From assembly GCF_033473495.1 (NCBI RefSeq), contig NC_088938.1, positions 3,472,001 through 3,536,000 of the forward strand: DNA of 64,000 bases, given 5' to 3'. Below, one piece after another: positions 1 through 12,300 of this stretch. The translations under genes and the position numbers were made by a program. Source of the DNA: Cercospora beticola (taxonomy: Eukaryota > Ascomycota > Dothideomycetes > Mycosphaerellales > Mycosphaerellaceae). A model generated the notes under the pieces. The model saw only the letters and a program-made list of their open reading frames with translations, was not told where the DNA came from and did not search any database. Every line of letters begins with the position of its first letter. The stretch's first letter is position 1.

Positions 1-1530
1 TAAGAACTCTAATAAAGGACTAGAATAGTACCTTCGTTCGTTCTATAATTATACTTAGATAGACTAGGTAGATTTCCTACCTATAGCCGAGTTTGTAATT
101 AATAACTACGCCTCCGAAGTTACGATAGTCTTACTATTCTTCGCTAACTATAGTTATAATCTACGCCTAGCTAGTAGTACTAACTTAGCTAACACTAAAG
201 CCGCGTATAGGGTAATTCCACTAGGCTAGCTCCGAATCGACTTCGTAGCTACTAATATATATAGTACGTAGCTAAACTAGATCTACGAGTTCGTTCGATA
301 GAATATATACTTAGTATAAGTACTTTAAGCCGATAATACTAACTAATATAGGCTGCCTGCCTCTACTTACTAAGTAGGTAACTTTGTTTATATTAGTACC
401 GAGAATTAGTCGACGTATAGACTCGCTAAGAAACTCGACTTCAAATTCTCTAGGCCGTATAAAGTACTAGAAGTACTTCTACGTAACGCCTACTACGTTA
501 ATCTACTACCTAATATTTAGAAATACCTAGTCTTCTACTCTAACCTCTTATATAAAGCCGATAACGATCCGCTACCGGAGCAAGACTCGCTAGTAGCCGG
601 CCTACTACCGCCGATTAAAGTTATACGAGAAGATAGAATAGAGGAAGAATAGGAGGTTAAAGAGATTACTAATAGTACTATTCGGTAACTAGTACGCGGA
701 TAATAGAGATAGCTAGGCAGAGAGCCGAAGCTAATATTTAAAGTAAAATAGGCGGGTTATACTAAGCTAACTTAGAAGCCTATAGAATCTCTTTAAGGTA
801 TATCCGAAGAACTAGTAGCGTTCTATACGAGGCAACTCGATAGTATATCTATATACTCTAACTCTAACTAGACGATAGAAGCAAAGAAGTTTAGCGAACC
901 TAGTAAGGATTAGTATATTACTCCGAGCGTAGAGGCGCGACGTATAATACGTTCGTCGGCTTTAGCCTCTATACGAGCGAGTACTATCTCGACTCTAGAC
1001 TACGCTATAATACGGGTAAGCTACTTTACGCTAAGGCTCTAAGAGGATTAGTAGGTACCTATACTAAGTTTAGACCTATATAGAAGCGCTAGTTCTTAGA
1101 GTAGTACTTCTAGTACGAGTATACTAGTAGAGACTAGCAGTTGCCTAGTAGAGGCTAGTAACGAGTACGATATAGTAGACTATATATATAAGTACTAGAT
1201 AAGCTAAGTTAGTAATACGCCGGAATAGTAGGACTTAAATTAAGGAGTTTAGATTAGCAAATAAGGCGTTTAGTATAGCTAATAATAAGTTAGAGGTATT
1301 TCTAAGGCTCTAATTAGTTAACCTCTACCTCTAAGGATAGAGATAGGTTTAGAGAGAGGTAGTATTACGACCTCGCCTACGATATAGTAGTAAACGGTCT
1401 TAACGGTACGTAACGCTATATATATATCGTAGTACGGTATATTCTATAATACGCGTTTCTTATATTTAGTCGCGCGTTCTCTCGCGCTCTTCTTAGATAC
1501 CTTATCTTACGACTTCTATTCTACTACGAT
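1..1530 (+). mobile_element. 3' part of a Ty3/gypsy retrotransposon (integrase end), RIP-degraded
   Basis: Reading through the RIP stop codons on the + strand, bases 60-660 give a sequence resembling the C-terminal part of a Ty3/gypsy integrase: a FLPIAEFVIN stretch, then FFANYSYNLR, then a KLDFKFSRPYKVLE stretch and a VFYSNLL segment. These correspond to the usual 'LPIAEFAYN', 'FF..YG..PR', 'KLD.K..GPFKV' and 'VFHVSLL' landmarks. The element begins left of the window. Bases 700-1530 have no motif I recognise and may be the 3' end plus an LTR whose partner is outside. The right limit is set by the drop in CpG and the start of LINE sequence. Confidence 0.7.
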
Positions 1531-1534
1531 ATTA

Positions 1535-3461
1535 TATACTATTATATAAGCTATATAAAAATAGTATAGACCTAGGAATATAAAAATACTATAAAGCTAG
1601 TAAGAAGAAGAAGAAGAGAATAGAGAAACTATAAGATAGAATAGAGCTATAAGCTATATATTAAAGTATTATATATAAGAAGTAAAGTTATAAGAAGAGA
1701 GCAAAACCTAGCTTAGAGAAGACTAATAAAAGAAGTTATAGAGGACTCTAAGAAAATCTAGAAAATAGCTAAATAAACTAGAGAGAGAGCTAACTAAAAA
1801 TACTAGCTACTATATTTCTTAAGCCTAGCTAATATAGAGTATAATAGAGATACTAATAAAAGAAAAGCTATAATCCTAGTAAAATACTTCTTCCTAGACC
1901 TAAAGAAGATAGACCTAAGTAATATCTAATATATCTAAATACTACTCTAATTCTAAATAGAAGTTAAAGTTTAGCTAAAGGAAGTAGAAGGAGTCCTTAG
2001 GAAACTATCTAGTAATAAGACTCTAGGACCTAACTAAATACTAAACCTCTTACTTAAAAAGTATAGAGAATAACTTACTCTAATCCTAGCTAAACTCTTT
2101 ACTATATACCTAAGAATAGTATACTACTCTAAAGCCTTTAAGTACTCTATAATAGTAGTACTTAGGAAACTATAGAAACTAGACTACTTAAAGCTAGGAG
2201 TATATAGACCTATTACTCTACTTAATATAATAGTAAAGGTCCTAGAAGCTATAGTTACTAAGAGGATATCTAAGAAGACTAAAGAAAGAAAGCTCCTTCT
2301 AGAAGAATAAATAGATACTAGGCCTAGTAGGTCTACTATCTTAGTATTAGACCTTATTACTAAATAAGTAAGAACTATCTAGAAAACTAGGCTAGAAGCT
2401 ATAGTATCTATACTCTATCTTAATATCTTAGAAGTATTTAATAAAGTCTTATACTAGAGGCTACTTTATAATATTAGAATAAAAGGTTTCCTAGACTATA
2501 CTATTAGCTTTATCTAATTATTCCTCTAAGATAGAACTACCTACTTAAGACTTAGAGAATTTATAGACTAACTAAGGCTCTAAAATATAGGAATTCTCTA
2601 AGGCTCTACTCTATCTCTAATCCTCTTCCTTTTCTTTACTTCTACTCTACTCCTAATACTATATAAAGGGACTACTTTAGTAATAGAGTTTATAGATAAC
2701 TCTAACGTCCTTATATATAGTATATTAATAGAGGATAACTATAGGCAACTTAAGAAAGCCTACTAGAAATATAAAGAATAGATAAGAAGATATAGAGTAG
2801 AATTTATACTATAGAAATATTAGCTAATCTACTTTACTAGAAGTAGGAAGTATAACCTTAAAGCTATAGTTTAAATCTAGAGATTTAATAGAGAACTACT
2901 ACTATTACTTAGACTCCTAGAAGTATAGATAGATACTAAACTTAAATAGAGCCTATATATTAAATAAGTAGTAGAAAAGGGAGCCTACTAAATATAATTA
3001 CTTTAAAGACTATATAAGTCTATATAGAGAGTATCCTTCTAAAAAGCAAAGTACCTCTATATAGTAGTAGTAAGACTAGCTATTACTTTTAGCTACTAAG
3101 TCTAGTCTAACTTAGAGAGTATATAAGGCTACTATAGGAACTTTACTAAACCTATTAAGAAGATCTAGAGGGAGGCCCTAAGGAATATTATAGGAGTATA
3201 TAAGTTAGTTCTAATAGCTATTCTAGAAAGAGAAGCAAATATTACTCCTTTCTATTTATATACCTAGAACCTAGCTAAGTAAGTATCTAAAAAGCAAGAT
3301 ACCTAACCTATATACTAGTATATTAAAAATAGATATAGAGAGATTAAAAGATAAGTATAAGTAAGAAGGAGAGCTAGGCAACCTATAATACTAATCTAAA
3401 CTAAATAGAAGGAAATCCTCTAGATAGTATAAGGCTAAGAAATAATAATATAAGTATACCT
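1535..3461 (+). mobile_element. 5'-truncated LINE (reverse-transcriptase part), RIP-degraded
   Basis: With RIP stops read through, + strand bases 1750-3350 resemble a non-LTR reverse transcriptase: an LSSNKTLGP block (usual 'KAPGPD'), a YRPITLLN block, a GILQGS block and FIDNSN in the place of the F/Y-A-D-D catalytic box, followed by the C-terminal region. No endonuclease domain precedes it, so the copy is 5'-truncated, as is common for LINEs. It ends in an AAT-rich tail at about 3435-3461, directly against the LTR of the next element. Assignment to a Tad/R1-like clade is an inference. Confidence 0.75.
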
Positions 3462-3691
3462 TATTAATTTATATTCTCGTAGACACTCGTCGGATAGGTA
3501 TAATATAGTAGAAGTAGAGATAATAAGTAGGAACTAACCGAGTTAATTATATTAGTTAGTTATAAGTTATATCTTACTTCTAAGATAGGTATTAGCTAGG
3601 TTATATAACCTAGTATTATATAACCTATATTACCTAATTCTAATCTCTAAAGTATCTCTTAGAATATCTAACTAGACTATACTTTCTAATA
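3462..3691. repeat. LTR of element A, left copy
   Basis: 230 bp, nearly identical to 9127-9356. The differences seen are mostly C/T or G/A. Confidence 0.9.
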
Positions 3692-3729
3692 TATCTAAGC
3701 TATAAGGTATAGTAGGCTAAATACTAGTA

Positions 3730-4390
3730 GGATAGAAAGTAAGAAAGAAATAAAGAAAAGAGAAGAGTAAAAGTAGAAGAGGAATAACTACTAGTATAGA
3801 AAACTACTACCTTCTATATAGTTAGACTAACTCTATATAAAGGACTTACTAGACTAGAAAGTATAATAGTTATACTCTTAAGAATAGAGTATATTAGAAT
3901 AAAGTAATACTTTACTAAAAGGAGAGTCCTAGGATTTATACTAGACTACGAATATAGATAGAGGTATAAGATACTAAAATATATATATATATTCTACCTA
4001 AAATAGAATAAGAGAAGATACCTACTATTCTAGATAGAAGGATCTATAAACTAGAAGAATCTAGCTAATATAAAGAGAGAGCTATATATAGTAGTAAAGT
4101 AGCTTATTTAAGAAGAGGTCCTAGACTAATTCTTACTTATAAGAGAAGAGGTATAGAAGAATAAGAGAAGAGAGAAGAGGAAGAATAGAGCCTAGTAAAA
4201 GGAGGACTTACTAGATACCTAGTATTATCCGAAGGAAAATAGAAGCAAAGGAAGTAGCTATATAGGCTATAAATAAAGAGATATATAAGAGTTTTTCGAA
4301 GACTTTTTCTTCGACCGAAATCTATAGAGTATACTACTTACTCTAGTTAAAAAGAGATAGACTAGCGTATAAGAATTATCTATCTATCTA
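3730..4390 (+). repeat. Left arm of a long diverged inverted repeat
   Basis: In blocks it matches the reverse complement of 8003-8720. The best block is 4321-4389 against 8003-8072 (for example GTA-ACTACTTACTCTAG and TATAAGAATTATCTATCTAT on both arms). Weaker but collinear blocks continue outwards around GATACCTACT and AGATACTAAA. A short hairpin (CTAAAATACTTCT and its near complement) lies just inside at 4418-4452. The family is unknown. Confidence 0.6.
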
Positions 4391-4874
4391 TTAAAGTATA
4401 GATACTTAGTAATACTTCTAAAATACTTCTTCTTATAGAAGTAGTATTTTAGCTTTATATCTTAGATTTCTCTACTCTTAGTAAATATTACTATTTCTTA
4501 TAACTAGTATCTATACTATATTAACTTCTTTACTTTAAGGAGTTAGAGGATTTCTTTAGAGTCTAAGTTCTCCTAAGCTTAAATAGTCTACTTTATACTT
4601 TTATACTTAGCTAGAAGTATAAAGAGTAGATACTTAATCCTTATATTAGAAGTCTTATAGTATAACTCTCTCTAGTTAATTTCTATAATCCTTCTTCTAA
4701 GATTACTAAAGTAGACTTATAATTTCCTAATTATATTTTCTAGTTCTATTTTAAAGGTTATAAATTCTTAGATAATAGCTATTATATATACTTATTAGAC
4801 TTTACTATATTTTATATATAGCTTTATCTAGATATTATATACTCTTATTTTATCTATTACTTTATTTTAGTTAT

Positions 4875-5090
4875 TATTAAATATAGAGGTCTAACCTATC
4901 TAGTTATAGCGGAATAAGGCAAAGTAAAACCCTCTATAGTAAGTAGTTAGAGAGGCTTAGGTTACTATCTACTATAAGCCTATAAAGAAATACTTTCTAC
5001 TAAGAATTCCTAAAGCCTAAGATACTACTTACCTAAGGCCTAACTATTAGATAGAGAGATATAGTATCTATAGAATCTTAAATCGTAATA
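4875..5090. repeat. LTR of element B, left copy
   Basis: 216 bp, near-identical to 6991-7206; preceded by target duplication GTTAT at 4870-4874. Confidence 0.93.
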
Positions 5091-6979
5091 CTCCCTCTAA
5101 TAGCCTATCTCTTAATAGCTAGTACCCTTCCTTAGTCTTATTCTTTATTATAGTAAAGGCTCTAGCTTTACCTATATTTCTAAAAGCTAAGACTATACTT
5201 CTTATAGGTTCTAGATACTAATAGCTTAATAGTAAGTATCTCTTCTCTTAATATAGAGTATACTACCTAGCTTTAAATAACTCTAAGTTATTTGTCCTCT
5301 TTCTCTTTTATTATTATCTCTATATAGCTCTTATAGTATAAGCTAAATACTCTAATTCTCTCTCTAGTTTAGGTTGCCTAGGTATCTCTACTTCTTTCTC
5401 TTCTAGAATAGAAAGGATATTATTAGATAATAAGTATAGTTAGATATCTATAGTATCTCTAATAGATAACTAAGATTTAGGTAGGCTACTAAGCAGAACT
5501 TAGATTCTATTCTTAGGTTTAACTACCTCTACTATTGCTAGCTAGGCCTCCCTTATCTTCTTTCTAAGTAATAGTAAGCTAGACTATACTTATAATATAC
5601 TCTATAAACTTGTTATTTAAAAGGTAAAGTACTACTATACTAGTTTCCTTCCTAATATCTTATTATCCTTATACTTCTTCTTTAGCTCTTACTAGATAGC
5701 CTTTGCTATCTCTTTCTCTAATACTACCTCTTTATTCTCTTTACTAATATAAAGCTAAATCTAGTAGATTGTTTTATAGTTTGCCTTATTAGTTATTAGA
5801 GCAGATATTAAGATCTTAATAGTTAAGTATAGGTCTTCTTCTTTAAGGAATATAGCTATCTTTCTAAACTATTATTCTAAGTTCTCCTTAGAGAGTACTA
5901 GATATAGTCTCTTTACTAAAGTACTATTTATCTTATCTTATTCCTATCTTGTCTTCTAAAGAGTTAACTTTAAGTATATATATTACTAAGTTCTTCTAAC
6001 TATAGCTAAGAAATAAATTTGTTTTATATAGTAAACTAGGACCTATATATCTTAGTATTTAGTTCTTAGTATATATATAGGTAGAAATTCCCTTATACTA
6101 GACTATCTAGTAGAGGATTAACTATACTAAGACTTCTCTCTCTTAGCTAGAGCTTCTAGGACTCTATCTTCTAAGTAGCTCTAGAGTAGGTATTATACTC
6201 TAGGCCTTATATATAGTATATATATTAATAGCTAAAGGAGTATACCTCTCTAGTACTCTCTAGTATAGGAACCTCCTAGTACTACTATATTTATAATAAA
6301 GGTAGGTTTATAACTCTTCTTAATCTTAGGTATATTAGTTTATCTAACTAGGTCTCTAAAGCCTAATTATCTAATCCTCCTTTAGATTCTAGAGATAGTA
6401 AGAGGTTTAGTTAGTCTCTAAAGTATTATTAGCTAATAGTAGGTCTCTCTAGAACTTGCCTTATAACTATTCTAACTAAATATAACCTACCTAGTATAAA
6501 CTAATCCTCTAGCCTTATAAGATCTTCCTTTAAATAGGTAGTAAGTTCTATCTATATAGCTATCTTTAGGAGACTCCTTCTCTCTCTAATAGCCTAACTA
6601 CTCTTCTAACTTTATTCTCTTCTACTTTCTAGTAGTAGGAAATACTAGACTAACTCCTAGTATTATTAGACTATAACTTTTATTTACTAAGTACCTAGCC
6701 TAGGTACCTTATAGAGTTTGTTCTCTATCTTTATATAGCTATATAGTATATTCTTCTACTTAGGACTAATATATATTAGATATTCTATCTACCTATATAT
6801 ACTATTCTTTCTACTATCTAGTTTATACCTATAAGACTACTCCTCTTACTTCTAACTCTTTTATAGCTTTAGATCCTACTATTACTTTTAAGTCTCTTAC
6901 TAGAGTATCTTAACTCCTACCGGGAGTACTTACTATTATATCCTCTAGCTCCTAGCTTTCTAGCTACGATATAAACCTA

Positions 6980-6990
6980 GGCTTATAACC
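6980..6990 (-). other. Primer-binding site of element B (half-tRNA iMet type)
   Basis: The + strand reads GGCTTATAACC, touching the LTR. The anticodon arm of fungal initiator tRNA-Met contains GGCTCATAACC. The only difference is C to T in a CpA context, the RIP mutation. Drosophila copia and yeast Ty5 are known to prime from this internal tRNA region. Confidence 0.75.
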
Positions 6991-7206
6991 TATTAAATAT
7001 AGGAGTCTAACCTATCTAGTTATAGCGGAATAAGGCAAAGTAAAACCCTCTATAGTAAGTAGTTAGAGAGGCTTAGGTTACTATCTACTATAAGCCTATA
7101 AAGAAATACTCTCTACTAAGAATTCCTAAAGTCTAAGGTACTACTTACCTAAGGCCTAACTATTAGATAGAGAGATATAGTATCTATAGAATCTTAAATC
7201 GTAATA
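6991..7206. repeat. LTR of element B, right copy (5' LTR in element orientation)
   Basis: 216 bp, followed by target duplication GTTAT at 7207-7211. Confidence 0.93.
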
Positions 7207-8002
7207 GTTATCTATATAAAGACTTTCTATTAGAATATAGATTACCTTTATATTATTCTTCTACTATTTTAGACTAAACTCTAAAAAGGTAGTATCTTTC
7301 CTTTTACTTAATAAAGTCTTAGATACTTTAGCTAGAGTAGATACTAATAATCTTTTATACTAATAATCTCTTTAAGTCTAAGATTATCTAGAAGATTTCT
7401 TTTCTTCTAAGTATATTTTCTTATAGCTTAAACTATAGTTTCTAGTTCTCTCTTATTAATATTAGTATTCTCCTTCTATTTAATTTACTTATTAAATCTA
7501 TTCTATAAAATTAAATAAATAAACCTAAACTCTAGAAATATAAGCTCTTTTAATCTAATTAGTAGCTTCTAGATTTCTACTTTCTCTAGTTACTAAAACT
7601 TTTCTCTTTTAGCTAAGATATCTAAGAACTCTCTTCTTTTATAGAAGTTAGTTAGATTTTTAAGTAGAGAACTTCTAAAAGATCTACCTTCTTAGAAGAG
7701 TACTACTAGCTAGTTCTAAAGTATTAGTAGTACTTAGTACTTAGGCCTAGTCTTATCTACTTAGGTACTATAGTCTAAAGCTAATTCTTTCCTCTTTATA
7801 CTTCTTTAGTATACCTCTCTTTTAAAGCAAAGTATACTTTACTAGGCTTTTCTCTATCTTACCTACTCTTTAAGGACTTCTAGCTTATAACTAGAATCTT
7901 CTAAAGCTTTAAGATAGTATAGATAAGATATACTTCTAGTCTCTCTTATACTCTTTTCCTACTTCTCTATCTAGTTAATACTATAGGTTCTATAAGAAGT
8001 AA

Positions 8003-8720
8003 TATATAGATAGATAATTCTTATATACTAGTCTACCTCTTTTAACTAGAGTAAGTAGTACGCTCTATATTTTTCGTAGGTAGAAAAGCTCTCGTACTAG
8101 TACTTTAGTAGAAAAACCTTCTCTTATTTTTATATTTTATAGTAAGCTCTATATAGCCTACCGCTTCTATAGTTTCTAGTTCTCCTTAGAATAATTTATA
8201 TTATCTTAATAGTTTAGATCCTTTATAGTAGTTCTTCTTAGTTATTTCTTATATTATTAGTACTTAGGAGCCCGATCCTCTTACTTACTAGCTTAGAGAC
8301 TTAAGCCTATATATATAGTCTTAGTTTCTACGCTAGTATCTATATTAATCCTATATCTAACTCTTTCTTACTAGTTCCTAGAGTAGGTATCTTTCTATAT
8401 AAATTCTACTTAGATTTTAACTTTCTTTAGTATCTAGTTATATAACCTATATCTAGAGAAATTCTAGTTTTTATAGAATATCTAGAATAGTAAGTATCTT
8501 TATAGGTAGCTCTAAGTATAGTATAGAGTTAGATAGCTTATATTAGATACTCTACCTTTAGACTTAAAGTTTCTAGAGAGCTCTAGAGTAGAGAGACTAG
8601 TCTATCTTAGAGTCTTCTATTTAGATAAAAGGCTCCTAGTAGCTAATTATCCTAGTATCTATAGAGGTACTACTATTCCTTTCTTCTATTTCTACTATCC
8701 TTACTCTTTCTTATTAAAGT
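8003..8720 (-). repeat. Right arm of the long diverged inverted repeat
   Basis: Reverse-complement partner of 3730-4390. The two arms may be opposed copies of one transposon, or the ends of a larger element into which B inserted. Confidence 0.55.
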
Positions 8721-9115
8721 CTTCTCTTAAATATACTTAGTTCCTTCTTTTTAGCCTATTTAGAGTCTAGGTTACTACTCTAGCCTCTAGATCTATAGTA
8801 GTATTTACTACTTAGAAGAGCTATCTCGTAGTCGAGTATTAGAATCTTATAGTAGTTATACTACGCTAGCGTCGTCTTCGTATTCTTAGAAGCTCTCTAA
8901 TCTCTTTAAGTCGAAATTCTAGACTTTTTTTTATTACCTTCTTTCTATCTCTATAAGTACCTAGTCGCTCTATACTTTACTAGTATAGCCGAAGCTATCT
9001 ATTTCTACCTACGACTACGTAGAGGTATATAATAGGACTTCGTAGGTAGGTAATATATATTACTTTAAGAATAAGAAAGCTAACTCTTTCTACTTAGAGC
9101 CTCTCTATAAACCTA

Positions 9116-9126
9116 GGCTTATAACC
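9116..9126 (-). other. Primer-binding site of element A (half-tRNA iMet type)
   Basis: The same GGCTTATAACC lies directly inside the right LTR of element A. The preceding bases (TATAAACCTA) are also shared with element B. Confidence 0.75.
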
Positions 9127-9356
9127 TATTAAATTATATTCTCGTAGGTACTCGTTAGATAGGTATAATATAGTAGAAGTAGAGATAATAAGTAGGAACT
9201 AATCGAGTTAATTATATTAATTAGTTATAAGTTATATCTTACTTCTAAGATAGGTATTAGCTAGGTTATATAACCTAGTATTATATAACCTATATTACCT
9301 AATTCTAATCTCTAAAGTATCTCTTAGAATATCTAACTAGACTATACTTTCTAATA
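9127..9356. repeat. LTR of element A, right copy (5' LTR in element orientation)
   Basis: 230-bp partner of 3462-3691. It immediately follows the primer-binding site at 9116-9126. Confidence 0.9.
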
Positions 9357-12300
9357 AAAGAAACTATAACGATATATTTCTAGTAACGCTTCTAGTAATA
9401 GAAAGAGAAACTATACTAGTAATCGCCGAATAAGTAGTAGAAATATAAACCTCTAGTTAATAGTAAGTAGGTCGAAAGTTAGTATATTAGCTCGTTATAT
9501 AGAGTAGCTTATTTCGTAGTAAAGGATATTATACTCTAATAGGAAAATAATATAAATAATAATAGTACTAAAAAGAGTAATAAATATATTTAAGTAGAAA
9601 GTAAGGTCGATATCGAGTAGATCGCGCTAGTCTAGTATAAGACTAGGCTTAATAATATTACTATAGAAGTACTAAGCTTAAAGGTAGAGAGATAGATAGT
9701 AGATAAAAAGAGCTACTAGGTCGTAACGAGAGTACGTAGTAAGAAGATAAATTATATAGTAGCTAAAGCGGTCCGAGGCGCTCGAGTAGTATTTTAGTCT
9801 AACTAGCTAGTTAAAGTATCGAAGAAAAGAAGAACTAAAGAGTAGCTAAGTAAGACTATAAGAGAAAGAATAGTAATAGAGTAGATCTAGAGCTTTAAGA
9901 TACTTATTATCTAGCTTATTAATTAAAATAAGAACTAGTAAAAGAAGGTAGAGAAGTAGAAGTAGGAGATCGATACTTTTTAGAATAAAATCGAGACGAT
10001 ATAGAAGCTCCTCTAGTAGAGTAAACTAGCTAGAGCTACTTATATAATAGCTATAATAATAGATATAAAAGTAGTACTAACAGCCGACGCTACTTAGCCT
10101 CCGAGAGTAGACCGAGTAGTATACTTATAGAGGCTACGAGTCGAAGATAATAGAAGCGTAATTACTATTAATACTATATACTTTAGAAATAAGAAGACGA
10201 ATTTCGCGCTAGTAAGAGTAGGTCTATAATAGGGCAACGATACTACGCTAGTAGTCTAAGAGGTTAAAATTAAGTATTTTTAGTAGCTACTAAGTAAAAG
10301 GATTAATATAGTATTTATAAGTAAAGTAGATATAGTTAAAGCTAAAAAGTACTTAAGCTAGCTAAATATTATAATACTAGAGATCTATATAAAGAGCGAT
10401 ATATAGTATTCTATTAAATATAATATAGTATCGAAGTAAGTAGTTCTCGATATAATAGTTAAAAGAAGTCGTAGCCTCTATAGAGAGATATATATAGAAT
10501 TCGTAGTAGATAATCGGAGAGACGATATAGACTTTATAGCGATAAAGATAAGCTAGCTTAATAAGATAGACTTAAGGAAAAGGACTAGCTCTCTTATTAT
10601 CTAGTTAAAGAATAAAATAGTAGTAGATTATTTACTTAAAGTAAGTTAGGCTCTCTTTAGTAGTAAAGTATATAGAGCTTTCTACTTCTACTACGAACCG
10701 AGTATAGCGAATAAAATATACTTTAACTATAATATATATAGCTATCTCTAAGGAGCGTACTAAAGAGCTATAAGATATAGAAATTATATAGGTTTATATT
10801 AAATATAAAACTACTAGAGTCGGAACTCTCCGAAGTATATAGTATATATAGGCGAGTATCGAAGTTCTAATTAGATATATAAGTAGTACCTCTATTATAG
10901 ATAGTATCTCGCTATCTAAGTATAATAGTTATCGATATATAAAATAATACTTATAGAAGAAATCGAGATAGGAAATATAGTACTAAATTAATAATAGAAT
11001 ATCTATAGGTTCTTTACTATAATATTAGTAGGTAGAAATATATATAGTAGAGTATATTAAGTAACGAGGCGTACTCTTAGTTTATAGTTCTCGTAGTTAT
11101 AGAGCTATATCTATACGTAGATCTAAGTATAGAAGAGATATAGTATTAGAGCTACTAGAAATAGAAGCTACTTACCTTAATAGTATAATAAGAGTATAGC
11201 TCCGGCTAGTTCGTATACTACTCTATACTCTAGGTTAGTACTAGTATACTAGCTATCTAAGTCTCTATACTCTTATATAATATTATAGTAGTAGTAATTA
11301 CTATATCCGAAAGGAAGATACTCGTAGTATTAGCCTATAACTCTAACGAAGAGGATAGCTATATCGAGAAGTATAAAGTAATCTACTAGAAGTTAGTATA
11401 TATCCGCTAGGCTATTAACGAAGCGTAAGCTCGGTAGAGTAAAGTAATCGAGATCTTAATCTACTCTAACTTTAACCGATACTATTCTTTTTAGAAAGAA
11501 GATAAAATCCTTATAAAGTAGAGAAAGATAGAGAGAATACTAATTATATACTTCGCTTAAGAATTCGGCCTATAGTCTATATTACTTATAAGAACTATAT
11601 TACTAGAGAATATATTAGTAAGAACTTATACTCGACGATCGATATTATCTTAGCTAGCTTAGAGCTAGTAGGTTAGCTAATATAGTATTACGCTTATAAG
11701 TATAACTATAGTTCTAACTATAGAGTAATTAAGATCGAATTTACTATACGAGTACTATAACTATAGTCTAGACCGAGTCGCCTACTACTAGAAAAGGTAA
11801 ACTAGTTATAAATCGGCCTAGAAGTAGTATAATAGCTATAGTCGGTCCGCCTACTTATAGTAGCTACGATAGAGATACTAGATAATACTATAGAGCGCTT
11901 TCTCTAGATCGTAAAAGATATTATCTATTAATACGTACTATAGGCGAAGCTATCTCTATATACGAAAAGATAGTAGTTATTCGACTTTATACTATTATAG
12001 AAGACGCTCTTAGTATCTCGTAACTATATAATAACTCTATAGCGATAAGAGGAAAATATATTAGAGATAAGATAAGCTTATTAGAAGTTCTATAAGAAGT
12101 ACTTCTAGTATATAGAGAAGTAGAAGAGAGAATATTAGAAAGAGTTCTTAGTAGAACTCGAATAATATCTAGAAAGTAAATAGCTATACTTATACTATAT
12201 CCTAGGCGAATATAGTTCTAATATTAGTAAAAGATAATACTATAGTAGAGATAGACGAAGCGAAAGCCGATATACTAATAGTAATATTCTTTCCTATTCT

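Larger units (their letters stand above)
4875..7206 (-). mobile_element. LTR retrotransposon B nested in A
   Basis: Two 216-bp direct repeats enclose about 1.9 kb. They start TATTAAAT and end CGTAATA, again the RIP form of TGTT...AACA. The element is flanked by a perfect 5-bp target-site duplication, GTTAT at 4870-4874 and 7207-7211, which proves it inserted as a unit. The primer-binding site lies at the right LTR, so it reads leftwards like A. The interior is too short for a full gag-pol and no reverse-transcriptase motif was recognised, so it is probably non-autonomous or deleted. Confidence 0.9.
3462..9356 (-). mobile_element. LTR retrotransposon A, interrupted by nested elements
   Basis: Two 230-bp direct repeats bound it and both start TATTAA and end CTAATA, the RIP-converted form of the usual TGTT...AACA LTR ends. 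A primer-binding site touches the inner edge of the right LTR, so the element reads leftwards. The interior is split by element B and contains a long inverted repeat. Without B it is about 3.6 kb, and if the inverted-repeat segment is also foreign it could be only about 2.1 kb. No pol motif was recognised. No matching 5-bp target duplication was found (TACCT on the left, AAAGA on the right). Confidence 0.82.

Noticed and set aside
3457..9361. Target-site duplication for LTR element A
   Set aside because: The flanking 5-mers (TACCT and AAAGA) do not match even allowing for RIP changes.
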